Both the position numbers and the translations under genes were made by a program. Positions 47,225 to 58,982 of a stretch of DNA of 64,000 nucleotides are shown here, in pieces. The stretch is from Dasypus novemcinctus. Taxonomy: Eukaryota; Chordata; Mammalia; Cingulata; Dasypodidae. The DNA lies in assembly GCF_030445035.2 (NCBI RefSeq), contig NC_080701.1:18134798-18198797 (forward strand), written 5' to 3'. How positions within the stretch are numbered: position 1 is the stretch's first letter; the number at the start of each line of letters is the position of its first letter. Under the pieces are notes generated by a model. The model was given only the letters and a program-made list of their open reading frames with translations, ran no database searches and was not told where the DNA came from.

Positions 47225-47440
47225 TAATACAGCTAATTCCTACTATATGTCATATAATAGTCTAGCTACTTGGTATTCATCTACTTGAATGTTCATAATA
47301 ACCTCAGAGTACTATATTTTTACTCTTTCCATGTGGAATAAAATGGAGGCTAAGATAGGTTAGCTATCTTGCCGAAGATCACACAGCTAATTAGTAAGAG
47401 AGTCTGGATTTGAATCTACCTCTGTATAACTCCAAAGGCC
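47225..47440 (-). repeat. MIR SINE
   Basis: 'ctagctacttggtattcatc', 'cttgccgaagatcacacagc' and 'gtctggatttgaatctacct' are the reversed MIR in order. Confidence 0.8.
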
Positions 47441-47959
47441 ACATTTGTTCCCCTGTGCTTCTTCTTGATATTTTGTGTTTCAAACACAACTTGGTAGAAA
47501 TCTGTTTCTGACAGTTTCTCTAAGTAGGGTAAGAAAAGTAAGCCCCCTTTATCATACAGGTTCCACATCCCAGTCAGATCAATGTCAAATCAGGATGTAG
47601 CTTTGATTGCTGGACACTAGTGCCATGTGGTGAATCGTCACTCTTTAGCAAATACTACAAGCCAGCAGGTTGAACTAAATCTGTGTGTTAGGAAAAATAA
47701 CACAGGAATTAAAGGGTTTCGTGAGCATCAAAAAAGATTCATCCTCAGATAACATTGGAGGTGATTTCCAAAAGTAAGTTTGTTGTTTAAAGAAGGTAAT
47801 CTCATTAAGAAATGGAAGACAAATTCAGTTCCTTTGCCTTTCTTTATGAATCTTCCTCATAAAATATTGATTTTTTTTTTTTTTTTAAGATGTAATTTCC
47901 TCCCTGTATAAGACCTGTTTGTCTAGGTCTAACCATTCTGGTTAAAATTCTATTGTGTT

Positions 47960-48348
47960 CCAATGCCCACATAGAAGAGGTGGCATTGGATTGGGAAAAG
48001 TGGACATGGTGGACGATGGGTATGGGGAAAGGCAGGAAGAGATGAGAGATGGAGGCGTCTTTGGGACATGGAGCTGCCCTGGATGGTGCTTCAGAGGTAA
48101 TCACCGGACATTGTAATCCTCACAGGGCCCACTGGATGGAATGGAGGAGAGTATGGGCCATGATGTGGACCATTGTCTATGAGGTGCAGAGGTGCCCAAA
48201 GATGTACTTACCAAATCCAATGGATGTGTCATGATGATGGGAACGAGTGTTGCTGGGGGGGGGGGAGAGGTGGGGTGGGGGGGTGGGGTTGAATGGGACC
48301 TCACATATATATTTTTAATGTAATATTATTACAAAGTCAATAAAAAAA
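47960..48348 (+). mobile_element. young 5'-truncated L1 (3' UTR only)
   Basis: A 389-bp L1 3' end: unique part, a G-rich tract (48255-48290), 'gggacctcacatatatattt', then a poly-A tail after 'caaagtcaat'. AAAATTCTATTGTGTT occurs at 47944-47959 and unchanged at 48349-48364: a perfect 16-bp target duplication, so the insertion is recent. No ORF2 coding sequence remains. Confidence 0.9.
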
Positions 48349-48927
48349 AAAATTCTATTGTGTTGGAACAGGGAAACTGATCTCCGGACCCCTGCAACCC
48401 CAAGTTCCTTTTTTTTCCCCTAATGTATTGGTGAATTAATAAACTTAGGAATTAGAAGAAAAAACATAAACAAGGCACTACGGATATAATTTAATCACTT
48501 GATACTAAAACAATGGAATCTATTCCTTCAAGTTTATGTTTGGCTTATACTTAGATATTCCTCAGGGATAGTCATCTTAAAACTGAAAACAAGGTTACAA
48601 TGATCAATGTATCAATAAGCAATTTATAGAGATGTAAATGAAATTAGTTGATAAACAGGTCTTAATATTCAACTTGGCTAGTAATCAAGAATATGTTAAA
48701 CAATTAATATTCCTTTTACCCATTGGTTTAAAAAGTAATGTTTAATGTTGATTAGGATGAGAATGGGGAAACTCATATGATGCTGGTTGCTGTGTCAAAC
48801 AACTTGCATAGTCCTTTTGAAAACTGGCAGCCTACCTTAGGCGCTCAATACATATTTATTGCAAAGATAATGAGCAAGAAGTTTCATTGTAGTTCCCCAT
48901 GTGTGTACAAGTATGTAGTGCATACTT

Positions 48928-49830
48928 TATTTATTCAACAAGCATATGTTGAGGCTCAGAGATGTTTAGCCATTGGGAATACAAATAATGAAGAGATTTT
49001 CATATCCTTTGCTTTCAAAGAGCTTACAGTCTAAAAGAAGATGCATTTATACATGAGGAATCACATAGTAATGCAAAGTACTGCAGAAGGACAAAAAGGA
49101 GACTGTAACCCAGCATCTGGGGGTGAGGGAGAGCTTCACAGAAAGTGTCAATGAAGGTGAACCTGAATGGGCAAAAGAGCCAAGGAGAAAAATAGTATTT
49201 TGTGCAGAAGGAGAAGTATGTGTGAAGGCCCCAAGTGAAGAGCACTTGAATCCCTGAAAGAACTGAGACGTAGTCTCTATAGCATGCTGGTTGTGAAGAA
49301 CCAGATCATGTTAAGAAGCTTTTATCTGAAGGATTAATGGATTTTAATGGAATGGTGTGGTCGAGTTTGCATTTTGGAACGCTCCCTCTGCTTGGAGGTA
49401 AAGAATGGACTGGAGGAAGGCAAGTAAGAATGATGTCAGGAGTTGATTTAGAACCAGTTATAACAACTATGAGGACCAGGGTGGCAGAAATGAAGTGGAG
49501 AGCAATTGTTGAATTTGAGGGGCTTAGTGATAATTGAATGTGGGGCCTGAGCCGAGAAAAGGAGGTGATATCCAGGTTATAGCTTGAGGACCTGAATGAG
49601 CTCAGGGGACCATTTGTCGATTTAGGGCATCTGGGCCAAAGAACAGATTTGAGGGGTGAGAAAGTTTTTTTTAGGCATGTGAACTTTGAGCAGTCTTTGG
49701 GATATTTCGATGAATGTACCTAGGGACAATTTAATGCAGGTTCTAGAGAGACGTCTAGTCCTAAAGATATATAGATTCAGGAATAATCAGGATATAGATG
49801 AAAACTGGAGAATTCTATCAGTGTAAAGCT
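48928..49830 (-). repeat. L2 LINE 3' region
   Basis: Reversed L2 order: 'tttattcaacaagcatatgt', 'gggaatacaaataatgaaga', 'aaagagcttacagtctaaaa', 'gtgtgaaggccccaag', and 'tagagagacgtctagtccta'. Confidence 0.82.
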
Positions 49831-49834
49831 ATAA

Positions 49835-51555
49835 TTTGGGAGTAACAATGTTGTATAATAAGGGAATGGCTAGACTAACACTGAGATACCTACTTCCTTA
49901 CAATCATTAAGAATTAGTTTTATGAAAAGTTATGAATGCGGAAGTACATGTACCCAGTGCACACAGTTCACATGTTAAACCTGTGAAAGAAAAATACTAG
50001 AATGAAATGTACCAACAGTATTAGTCTTTGATGGCAATGACTCACAATTGAGTTTTAGAATATCCAATAATTTGCAATAGAAAATATATCATAAAATATT
50101 GAAGACTGTATTTTTAGTTTATTTGATTTTACCAGAATGTTTGCAAGTTACAAGGTCATCATAAAAGAGATTTCACAAGATTGTTTGCTGGGTAAAACTT
50201 CTCAGTAGGCAATAACACAAAATTTAGTTGTGAAATGTAATGTTTTCCTTCCCACGAAAATGGAAGCAATATATAGTAATGGTAAGGGTGGGGATTATTG
50301 TTGTAGACAACAGATTCTAACCAGATCTGTCCTTAGAACTCTTCTACAAATTGCCTAATGTTAGAAGGCTTGGGTGACTTCTCAGATAAGAGAACTGGCT
50401 GAGATTTCATCTAAGGTGACCTCCATTCTATTTCACCTATATCTAGATCACATATGAAAAATTGTATCAAAGCATGTTCCAGTCAACTTGGCCCTCATTT
50501 AAATTTTCATATATATGACTAAACTTGGTCACAGTCTTTTAAAATGTGACCCTACATCTAATAAAAGTGTATTATTTCAAGAGGGGCGTATCATTTGTTC
50601 CTTCTTGCTTTTGTTTCTGCCCTCTTTTGTTTCTTCTTTTTTGTCACAAAAAGATTGAAAATCCCTGCTGTATGAGTGTGCAGAACATAAAACACAAAGC
50701 TCTTCCTGAAAGGTAATTTTCCAAGAATGAAAAATATGAGAATGGTGTTTGATTGTTTGGTTTTCTGTCATTCAGTGTTACATTAAAACAACCATTTTTC
50801 CATAACTATGAATGGCCTCACTCTTGAAAACTGTCAGTTACAAATGAAAAGCGATAACACTTTGAAAGCAAAACCTTTCCCAAATCCCACTAGGTTTTCA
50901 GATGAATTTTAAACCTAGTCAGTGTTAAACATTCATGCACAAATGCATCTGTTGTTGGGGAACAAAATTCACAAACAACGTAAGCTCCACCCTATCCACT
51001 ATTCTCAGCAAAATATTACTTTCAATTTTTACATTTAAAAATGAATAATTTTTGTAAATATTTGAATTTAATCATTTCTCATTTATTTGCTAATAAATTT
51101 TATTTTTCCCTAACTTATGGATTTTGATATACTAGCAGTTAGACTCCATAAAGGAAAATCTAGATGAAATTGGAATAGTTTGCAAACCCTTTTATGCCTT
51201 CACTGGAATAGAAAATTGTTGATATACTTTTTGTGTGAGATGTTAAAAACAAATATGGCCAAAGGTTTATTACAACTGTCAAAGTAAATGATTCAAAATG
51301 TGTATTTTAATGAAGATGATATTCCAAATTGATATTTTCAGCTGGACCACACACTCTGCAGTGTCCCTCTTACCTTCCTATGCCTGCATGCCCCCATGCC
51401 CCGGTGAAAAGTCCTTCTCCTGTTGTCCAGCTGGTCAACTATGCTGAAATGTTCTCTTCCTGGTGATGCTGGCCACAAATCCTCCCAAGAAAAATTGGGC
51501 TCTCGCCTGGGCTCCTGTGGTACTTTGTATGTTCTGTTAGCATGTTTGTCATTAA
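49835..51555. other. AT-rich intron, nothing recognised
   Basis: No named repeat, RNA gene or exon. Very low GC throughout. Confidence 0.5.
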
Positions 51556-51559
51556 AAAT

Positions 51560-51690
51560 CATTTGTCTCTGTTTTTAGTCTGTGAACTCCTTGAGGAAAG
51601 TAGCTCTGTCTTAATCATACTTATATCCCCAGTTATCTAGAACATTGCCTAATCCTAGTAGGCACACACGCCTGTATTATTTCAAAAAAA
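51560..51690 (+). repeat. L2 LINE 3' end
   Basis: 'tctgtgaactccttgaggaa', 'atatccccagttatctagaa' and 'cattgcctaatcctagtagg' follow the L2 3' end. A weaker extension to about 51350 is possible. Confidence 0.72.
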
Positions 51691-51694
51691 GAAT

Positions 51695-52705
51695 GACTAC
51701 AGTGAGGCAAATTGTGATAATTTGGGGAGTAGTGGATGTGCTTTTGTAAGCACTGCTACCTAGAATTGGCTCTTCAGGTTACTTTGACCATGCTGTAAGC
51801 ATTGTACCATCTTTCATTCTGAAGAGTTTAAGATCTGCTTAATGGAAGAAAAGCTCCGGCTGACAGTATGTGAGAGCAACACAACTGAAGTGCGCTAGGC
51901 AAATGCAGGAATATAAAGCATTCCATTTTTATTAGAAGTTGGGAAGAAGGTGCAAGAGTTTTGAGTTAAAATTTTTTTTTTTTAACTTTTATTGGGGCCA
52001 AGGGAAAGAGTCTGGGTTTCATAAATTGCATAAATATTTGGTATGCGAAATTCCAACTGCTGCTCTGACTTAAATGGGTACAGTGCATCCCTTATCTAGA
52101 TAAGTATCCATATGGAGACAAGCTGCCTTTCCATAAATAAACGCAGATAACCCAACCCCATTGTGCGGTTCTTTAGATTATGTAACTTGGTTTCCCCTGT
52201 TTGATTCACATATTACCATGGACCAATATGCTCACAATGAATGGAATTTAATCTTCTGTTTCTAAGGTGCCTAACTTCTTTAAATATTGCGGTGAGAATG
52301 AGTCTAGAATACTATGGAATCCCCTTCAGTTAATAACCACTTGCCTATTAAAGCCAATAGTTTTGGGATCTGGCCAACAGAAAAATTCATTGTGTATTCT
52401 CACTTGCCTTGCAGGACAGCCAAGTGCCTGGTGTAACCATTCACTACTTGTTTGTTGAATAAATACTTCACAGCATGTTTTCCGAGGTTTTGACCTGACA
52501 GAATTTTGCTAACATACATGAGTAGCAAATAGAGCAGAAATTAGGTTAGCAACAATTCATGCCGTAAGGGCTCAGAGATGACGATAATAATAGCAATCAC
52601 ATCATTGAAATATAAATATTCAGATTGTAAGTGTGGGGATGGAGGTCGTAGGGATAATAATTACAGTTTTCTTTCCTTTTCATGGTGTTCTGTATTCAAG
52701 CAATG
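51695..52705. other. intronic sequence, little recognised
   Basis: A possible L2/MIR-type end at about 52400-52470 ('tttgttgaataaatacttc'). Nothing else is named. Confidence 0.4.
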
Positions 52706-52709
52706 ATGA

Positions 52710-52960
52710 TGACGGTAATGAAAATGGTAGTGGCATCAGTGGCACATTATATTTACTCAGCATTTAACTTATATTAGAAATATATCTACATATACAATCT
52801 CATTTTAACCTCATAAAACGCTAATCGAGTTTAATGCCCATTGCTACTGGTGAGAAAAACAGAACGTCGGAGTTCAGCTTCTCCCCAAGTCACAGTATTA
52901 ACCAATGCTTTCAGTCAGGTTATCTGATTCTAATCTGAAGTCCATTTATTTTACCAGATT
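52710..52960 (-). repeat. MIR SINE, diverged
   Basis: 'ctcagcatttaacttatatt', 'aatctcattttaacctcata', and a degraded core up to 'gttatctgattctaatctga'. Confidence 0.6.
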
Positions 52961-53391
52961 TAGTTTTGGCTTTGTGACAGAGTTATTCGTTGCACTGTGA
53001 ACAATGACCAATATAGTGAAAAGACCAAGTGTGCTTTGGAGATGGAAGGGGAAAAAAAGAAATGTATTTAAACATATTATCCTTTCAGGAAAAAAATGTG
53101 TGAAAATAATTTCTGAAAACCTCTTGTACCTCAGCTTCCCTTATTCTGTAACCTCATGGATTGCTAGCGGAGTTCTCTGGTGGCCCAGGGTTTTAGGAAT
53201 CCCAGCATGGAGTGACTTGGCCTCCAGTGTGGCCCAATTCAGTTACTAGTTAAAACAGATCAAAACTGTTCACATATTGACCGTTTTATGTGGTTAAAAC
53301 ATGAAAGAATGGCAGCGTCATGTCCTCGGTCCCTTTTTTCTTGCTGAGGTTCACTGTCTCATATTGTCCACGTTGAGTTTTAACCGGGTTT

Positions 53392-53817
53392 TTTTTTTTT
53401 TTTTTAAGATTTATTTATTTTATTTATTTCTCTCCCTTTCCCCAGCTCCCGGCCCAGTTGTCTGTTGTGTCTGTTTGCTGCGTGTTCTTCTTTGTCCGCT
53501 TCTGTTGTTGTCAGCGGCTTGGTAATCTGTCTCTTTTTGGTTGAGTCATCTTGCTGTGTCAGCTCTCCGTGTGGGTGGTGCCATTCCTGGGCAGGCTGCA
53601 CTTTCTTTTGCGCTGGGCAGCTCTCCTCATGGGGCGCACTCCTTGCACATGGGGCTCCCCTACGCGGGGACACCCCTGCGTGGCAGGGCACTCCTTGCGC
53701 GCATCAGCACTGCACATGGGCCAGCTCCACACGGGTCAAGGAGGCCCGGAGTTTGAACCGCGGACCTCCCATGTGGTAGACGGATGCCCTAACCACTGGA
53801 CCAAGTCTGCTTCCCTT
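53392..53817 (-). repeat. DAS SINE, long form
   Basis: Antisense full-length copy: T-run 53392-53405, 'cgctgggcagctctcctcat', 'actgcacatgggccagctcc', and the reversed head 'actggaccaagtctgcttcc'. The 161-codon frame across it is SINE sequence read out into the intron. Confidence 0.95.
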
Positions 53818-54269
53818 AATCAGGTAGTTTTAATTGTCAAATATTCATCCTTAAAAAGAGGAACCTATTTCCAAATGAAACACTACAAAGTGATTCCCTT
53901 TTTATTTCTGCATCTCCATCAGCACTCACCTTGGACTTCCCACTGTGTTTCTGACCTTGTTGAGGATCCCTGGATGAACTTGGTTGAAACTTACTCTTCT
54001 CTCAAAACTATTCCCTCAAGACCTTCTCTGGAATGACTTCACAGCACACCCATCCTGTGCTGGAATCACAGAGCAACTAACAGGATAACTGAGTGATCGG
54101 TTAGAGAAATATTACATTTAATGTAAGATGGGTTGTGCCATCCAAATAACGCATCCTCTTCTATATTTTGGTTTTGTGTCCTGCATGCTACTGCCATAAG
54201 GTGGGCACTCACTAACTTACAGCATCAGATTTCTGAGGGTCTGTTCATCTTAACGAAAATGGATTTCTG

Positions 54270-54475
54270 AGATGCTTAGGAGCAGGGTTTTTGGGAGTCA
54301 TGTTTACTAGCTATATAGCCTTAGGCAAGATACATTACTGAAGCATTTCCTCAGATGCAATATTGGATGCTTGTTGAACCTTCCTCCGAGAGTTTTGAAG
54401 ATTAAATTTCTTAATCCATGTAGAAGGCTTACCATAACCTGTAATCACTCAGTAAATGGCAGCTCTTGTTTTTGT
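54270..54475 (+). repeat. MIR SINE
   Basis: 'ttactagctatatagcctta', 'aggcaagatacattactgaa' and 'tcactcagtaaatggcagct' match MIR order. Confidence 0.72.
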
Positions 54476-54479
54476 TTTC

Positions 54480-55290
54480 TGCCACATACTTCTCCACTTT
54501 TCTTAGTTTATCAAAATTCTTTTTATGGCAGCTGGCACAATTGGATTTAATTAAATAAGCTTGGAACCCTGGCTTTATTGAAGAAGGAAGATCCAGCCAC
54601 AAGTAACAGAAAATCTGACTATCGGTACTTAAACAACTAGGGATTTTTAACCATATCACATTCCCTGGAAGTGGGAGGCTCCTGGTGTTAGTTGAGCCCC
54701 TTCAAGGCCTCTGGCACTTACCTTTGTTCCCCTGGGACCTTATCTTGACCTTTCCCAGGCAGGAAGAAAAGCCAGAAGGGACAGTAAATGCCACACCTCT
54801 TCCTGTTAGGAAAATAAAAGCTTTCTCAGAGAAGTTTGCTTTTCACTCCTGGACGGGTTCTGCATCCTGTGACCATTTCTGCTAGCAAAGAAGTAGACCA
54901 GACTGTAAAAAGGTGTGGAAGAAGGCAGCTGGCTGGGCAGTCTTTTCTCTGAATTATCAAGTGGTGGAACTTGTTGAGATTATAAGTATATTTAATTTGA
55001 AGCAAAAAAAAAAAAAAAAAAGAAAAAAGGATCCATGCGATCTTCCATAAAACCACTTATTAAAATAAGTCCCCTCTCCCCAACCCCAAAGAGCAGGGTC
55101 CATCGGCAATGTCTAAGTCCCTTAACAGTTCCCACTTCAGTTCTTTGTCTTTCCCCTTCCCCTCTGCCCCTCCTTCTTCCCCTCCTTGAAGATCCTCTGA
55201 GAAATTCTTGAAAAGCCAATAAATAGGTGGGGTTGAGGACCTTACCACTCCCTGACTAGCAGTGATGGTGTGGGGGGAGGGCATCCCAGT
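54480..55290. other. intron with A-run and pyrimidine-rich patch
   Basis: An A-run at 55004-55028 and a C/T-rich patch at 55150-55190. The 87-codon minus frame here is driven by low-complexity sequence. Confidence 0.5.
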
Positions 55291-55294
55291 GCGT

Positions 55295-55320
55295 GGGGGG
55301 GGGGGGGGCGGTGCGGGGGG
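55295..55320. repeat. G-tract
   Basis: A run of 14 G, then CGGTGC and more G. Likely G-quadruplex-forming and length-variable. Confidence 0.95.
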
Positions 55321-55720
55321 CATTCCTGGGGCTTGGCAGGACTGGATCAGGAATTTGAGCCAGGCTAGAGCTCGGAACCTGGGATGGGCAGGCTAGAGTG
55401 GATAGGAGTGTTAGATCAGCACCACTGCCAACACCTCATCACACAAAACCACACAAAACAAGAGGACGGTATATCATAGTCTTACCTGTGCTTGTCTCAC
55501 TTGTTTCTTGGAAAGCTGTAAATGGAATACCTATATAATTATATACCTACAGTCTCCCTGATACATCAGTTATTTTCTTTATTGCCTTGTTTACATGGAT
55601 TTCAGCCCTTTCTGTATGCATACATGATTTTGACACCACTGCAGAAATAGTTTAGATAAAATAGTGTTATCTTCTACCATTTGGGATTTTTTTTTTGGCA
55701 CTCCCCAGAGCTAAGACTGA

Positions 55721-55945
55721 TTTTTTTTTTAAGAGGTCCTGGGATTGGGGATTGAACCTGGGACCTCCTACGTGGGAAACCAGTGTCAACTACTGAGCCG
55801 TATGGGCTCCCTAGAGTGGTCTTTTTCATTTGTTTGCTTGTTGTTGTTTGTTGTTGTTGTTGTTTCTAAGAGGCATTGGGAACCTAACCTGGGACCTCCC
55901 GTGTGGGAGGCAGACGCTGAACCCCTTGAGCCACATCTGCTCCCC
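55721..55945 (-). repeat. two short tRNA-like SINEs with (TTG)n
   Basis: Reversed heads at 55731-55812 ('ggattgaacctgggacctcc') and 55864-55945 ('gggaacctaacctgggacct'), separated by a (TTG)n tract at about 55840-55865. Confidence 0.85.
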
Positions 55946-55949
55946 AGAG

Positions 55950-57655
55950 GTCCTGGCGATAGCCAGCACACTTAGCCTCAGACTTTTCCCTGCAACTCTC
56001 CTGTGCCGGATTTCAGGCCAGGATGCAACCTGTTACTTTATCTAAAGGGCGTTTATTAAAATGGCAAGAGGGTAACCTAATTGCTTTTAGATCTCTGTAT
56101 TTGAGTCAGATGGGTTAAAAGGTGATTTATCTAATGATCCAGGGCCTTTATTTGTTTGTTTGGCATTTTCTTTAGGCTGGATAAATGGGTCTCACTATTT
56201 TCTCAGAGATCATTATTTATGACCCCTCCCTGCTGCCTCTGCTTCTCATAGTTCCTTCGATCAGGTCATGTATTGTTACTAATTAAACAAAAATGCATCA
56301 TTCAAAATGTGACTGCTGGTGCAGGCTGCCAGCAAAGGGTTCGGTCTTTATCAGGGGATCCTTTTATGCAACAATGAATTGCTTTGGACAGAACGCAAGC
56401 CCCTGATGGGAGTATGAGCTTTTGATGTCCATATAAAATCTTTTAATACCTTTGTCATTTCTTCTAATGCATGGATTTATGAAAGCCTGTAGGGACTTGG
56501 TATTTACTGAAGATTGAAATTGGCATGAGCAGTCAGCAACAAAATGAATTAATATATGATACATTCTATGAAGTCCATTGTAAATATAATTTGAAACATT
56601 TGGAAAAACTGAAATTCTCTCTCAAAACCTCTGATATATTGCACATACTTGATTTTCTGTGTGCTTTCATTGTACTTTTATGATATAAATTGTTTTCTTT
56701 TTATAGTATTTCCTTTATGATGATTTTTTGGTACTTCTAGTTGCCTGCACTTGAGTTCGTTTTTTTTTCCATTACAAACGCGTTTTAAGACTTAACTGGT
56801 ACCTTAAACTCTTTGTTATATAAGGCTTTTTTTTTTCTTTCTACTTAAGTGGATGTATTTAAAGGGAAAAAAATCTTGTTTGCAAGAATCAAGCTATTGT
56901 TATGTTTAATTCATTGCAGTAGCAAACAATTCTTGCATGTTTCTAGTGGCAGGTAGTCTTTTTCATAACTTAGTGTTTTTTAAAAATGTTTTTCCCTACA
57001 TAAAATATAATTACAGGCAGTCATGTTTCTTGAAGTCCTAACACCCCCTCCCTATATATATATATATATATATTTTAACATGCCTCCTAAAGGGTCTTGA
57101 AACAGAAAATTACTCCTACTATTACGAATTATGTTCACCTTTGACAATACTTACTGATTTGGGTTTTTGGTTGAGTGTGAGTAATAAGAGGCTGTGTTTG
57201 TTCAGAATTGCTTTGGTGGGGGTCCGAGGATGCAGGCTCCCCCAGGCTTTCTCTAGAGAGCTGGGTATGATGGAATTGTTTTTCCCTTGGGCTCATGAAC
57301 CCTTGTCGCCCAGCTTAGTCCTGAAGGCCACAGGGCCCTCTCCAGCCTAAGGCAGAGTTCCCCTCGGTCATCTCCACCTGACTTAGCAGTCATGCCTTCC
57401 TGCCCTTGACACTGAGGTGGTCTCCTGGGCTTCAGGTCCTTGCTAAATGTGGGGAACGGATGAGGAAGCAGAGCCTTGGCCCCTGCTCTCCCTCTTTTGG
57501 GTTGTTTCTCTCTGCTTATCAGTTCCCTATAGTTAGGGGAGAACCACATCTATTTCTTCCCTTGGAGCAGATGGAATGAAAGGTCCAAAATGACAAGCAC
57601 ATAGGGATTTTAGCGTTGTGCGTTAGTTCTCAATCTTGATGGTATAATGCGTGGT
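55950..57655. other. repeat-poor intron with a candidate conserved block
   Basis: No exon or named interspersed repeat. The part 56050-56570 is non-repetitive with homeodomain-like words (TACTAATTAAAC, AATGAATTAATATATG). A (TA)n lies at 57053-57073. Confidence 0.4.
57053..57073. repeat. (TA)n microsatellite
   Basis: Ten TA units in a row. Confidence 0.95.
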
Positions 57656-57659
57656 ATAG

Positions 57660-57745
57660 AGGAGTGGCTGTAGCTCCAGTGGTTGAGTGCCTGCTTCCCG
57701 TGTACGAGGTCCTGGGTTCAATTCCCCCGTACCTCCTAAAAATGT
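57660..57745 (+). repeat. tRNA-Ala-like SINE, short form
   Basis: 'gagtggctgtagctccagtg' and B box 'ggtcctgggttcaattcccc', ending 'cctcctaaaaatg'. The A and B boxes are the best preserved of the short copies in this window. Confidence 0.85.
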
Positions 57746-57749
57746 AACA

Positions 57750-58421
57750 GTAATGCGTGATGTATGGGGTGGGAATGCAGGGGGTTACTGGGAGGATAGC
57801 CATGGCCAAAGACAAGCAGAATGAACTCACCTCCCTTTTAGGAGGGGGTAGTAAGTTGATGAGTTACTGGCAGAAATCCTATTTAAAGGAGACTACCAGG
57901 CAATCATCAAAGTTTCATAAATACAGAAAAAAGAAGCGGTGAAATTTTTGGCCCTATCTGTGACTAGAATACCCTCCACCAACCTTACCATTATGCACAC
58001 CCATATATGGGAGGACAAAATCTATTTGCACCCATTTTTTTCAAAGTTTGGAGGCAGCTTGGGGACTTCACTAAACCATTTGATTTAACCACTGGCCAGA
58101 GTGAATCTTGAAATTCAGTCGCTCAACCCACAGATATTTATCTTAGTTCTTTCAGCAAAGACACTCAGAATCCCCAGTATAGTTTCAGAGGTGACCAATA
58201 CATTATTTTCCATAGTTCAATAACACTGAAGAATGGGAAGCTGGAGGTACCAGATTTTGCTAGTTCAGCTTCTAGAAGATAATTCATCTACACAGATCTT
58301 AGAAGCATGCTGGAATAATATGAAGAAACAGATTCTGAGACCTGATGCGGGTCGTGCTTTGCATTCTGACTTGTGAGCTGCAGATGCAGGCTGAGTTCTG
58401 ATGTCCTCTTCGATTTTGCAG
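57750..58421. other. end of intron 1
   Basis: No repeat or second exon was recognised. The last 20 bases supply the pyrimidine-rich stretch and the CAG acceptor of the exon at 58422. Confidence 0.6.
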
Positions 58422-58640
58422 GGACCAACAACGGTGACATCCTTCCGGAATCCATCCCATCGGCCCCGGGAACACTGCCTCATTTCATAGAGGAGCCAGA
58501 CGATGCGTATATCATCAAGAGCAACCCCATTGCGCTGAGGTGCAAAGCCAGACCAGCCATGCAGATATTCTTCAAATGCAATGGGGAGTGGGTCCATCAA
58601 AATGAGCACGTCTCTGAGGAGAGTCTGGACGAGAGTTCAG
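58422..58640 (+). CDS. UNC5D: UNC5D exon 2 (start of Ig domain 1)
   Basis: UNC5D is a single-pass receptor of the UNC5 family that mediates repulsion or survival signals in developing neurons; netrins and FLRT proteins are known ligands of the family. The exon is 219 bp and phase 1 at both ends, so it can be skipped without shifting the frame. Translated it reads (G)[18 protein letters not shown], then [40 protein letters not shown] and [14 protein letters not shown]. That is the end of the signal-peptide linker followed by the first strands of Ig domain 1. The two Cys (in LRCKA and FKCNGEW) are the pair that, in this family, bond with two Cys in the next exon. The acceptor is TTTTGCAG and the donor AG|GTAAGAG. 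UNC5D is chosen over UNC5A-C because [16 protein letters not shown] and QNEHVSEE match my memory of it almost residue for residue. Upstream and downstream exons lie outside the window. Confidence 0.97.
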
Positions 58641-58982
58641 GTAAGAGCATGGAGCAATCAGAAGCAGCCATGGTTGCTCCTCCGAGCCTCACCTTGCTAT
58701 ATGGCCGGGAAAGACCATGTAAGCCCCCTGCAATTGCCTCATTCGAATGCCATCATATTTACATTATCCCAGACTTAAGATGCAAACTTTAAATGACTCC
58801 CTCGGTGGTCTTTTCCCATATTCTCTGGGGCCATGGTTTTTTCCTTCTCTACGAAACAGTAACACCACATCCTGTCTAACAGTAATACATATCCTTACTG
58901 AATATAAAACCAGGCAGTCACTGTTCTCATTTTCTGGATTCTAAATATCTTCAAAGACAAATATTGAATCTTTCGCCATGCT

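Larger units (their letters stand above)
1..58421 (+). other. UNC5D: UNC5D intron 1, 3' part
   Basis: All sequence before the exon at 58422 is read as intron 1 of UNC5D. The exon begins at the point where the mature protein follows the signal peptide in this family, so the missing upstream exon should carry the start codon and signal peptide. No GC-rich or CpG-island block that could be that exon is visible here, so it probably lies beyond the left edge. The intron ends in a pyrimidine-rich stretch and TTTTGCAG at 58414-58421. It is dominated by interspersed repeats and AT-rich unique sequence. An unrecognised alternative exon within it cannot be excluded. Confidence 0.85.

Noticed and set aside
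53551-54036. 161-codon + frame
   Set aside because: Starts inside an antisense DAS SINE and runs out into intron; the peptide is the same as in other SINE copies.
58373-58421. Apparent upstream extension of the UNC5D frame
   Set aside because: The frame stays open into the intron by chance; the acceptor TTTTGCAG marks the exon start, and family members lack this peptide.
58641-58792. Downstream extension of the UNC5D frame
   Set aside because: GTAAGAG donor follows at once and the extended peptide does not continue the Ig domain.
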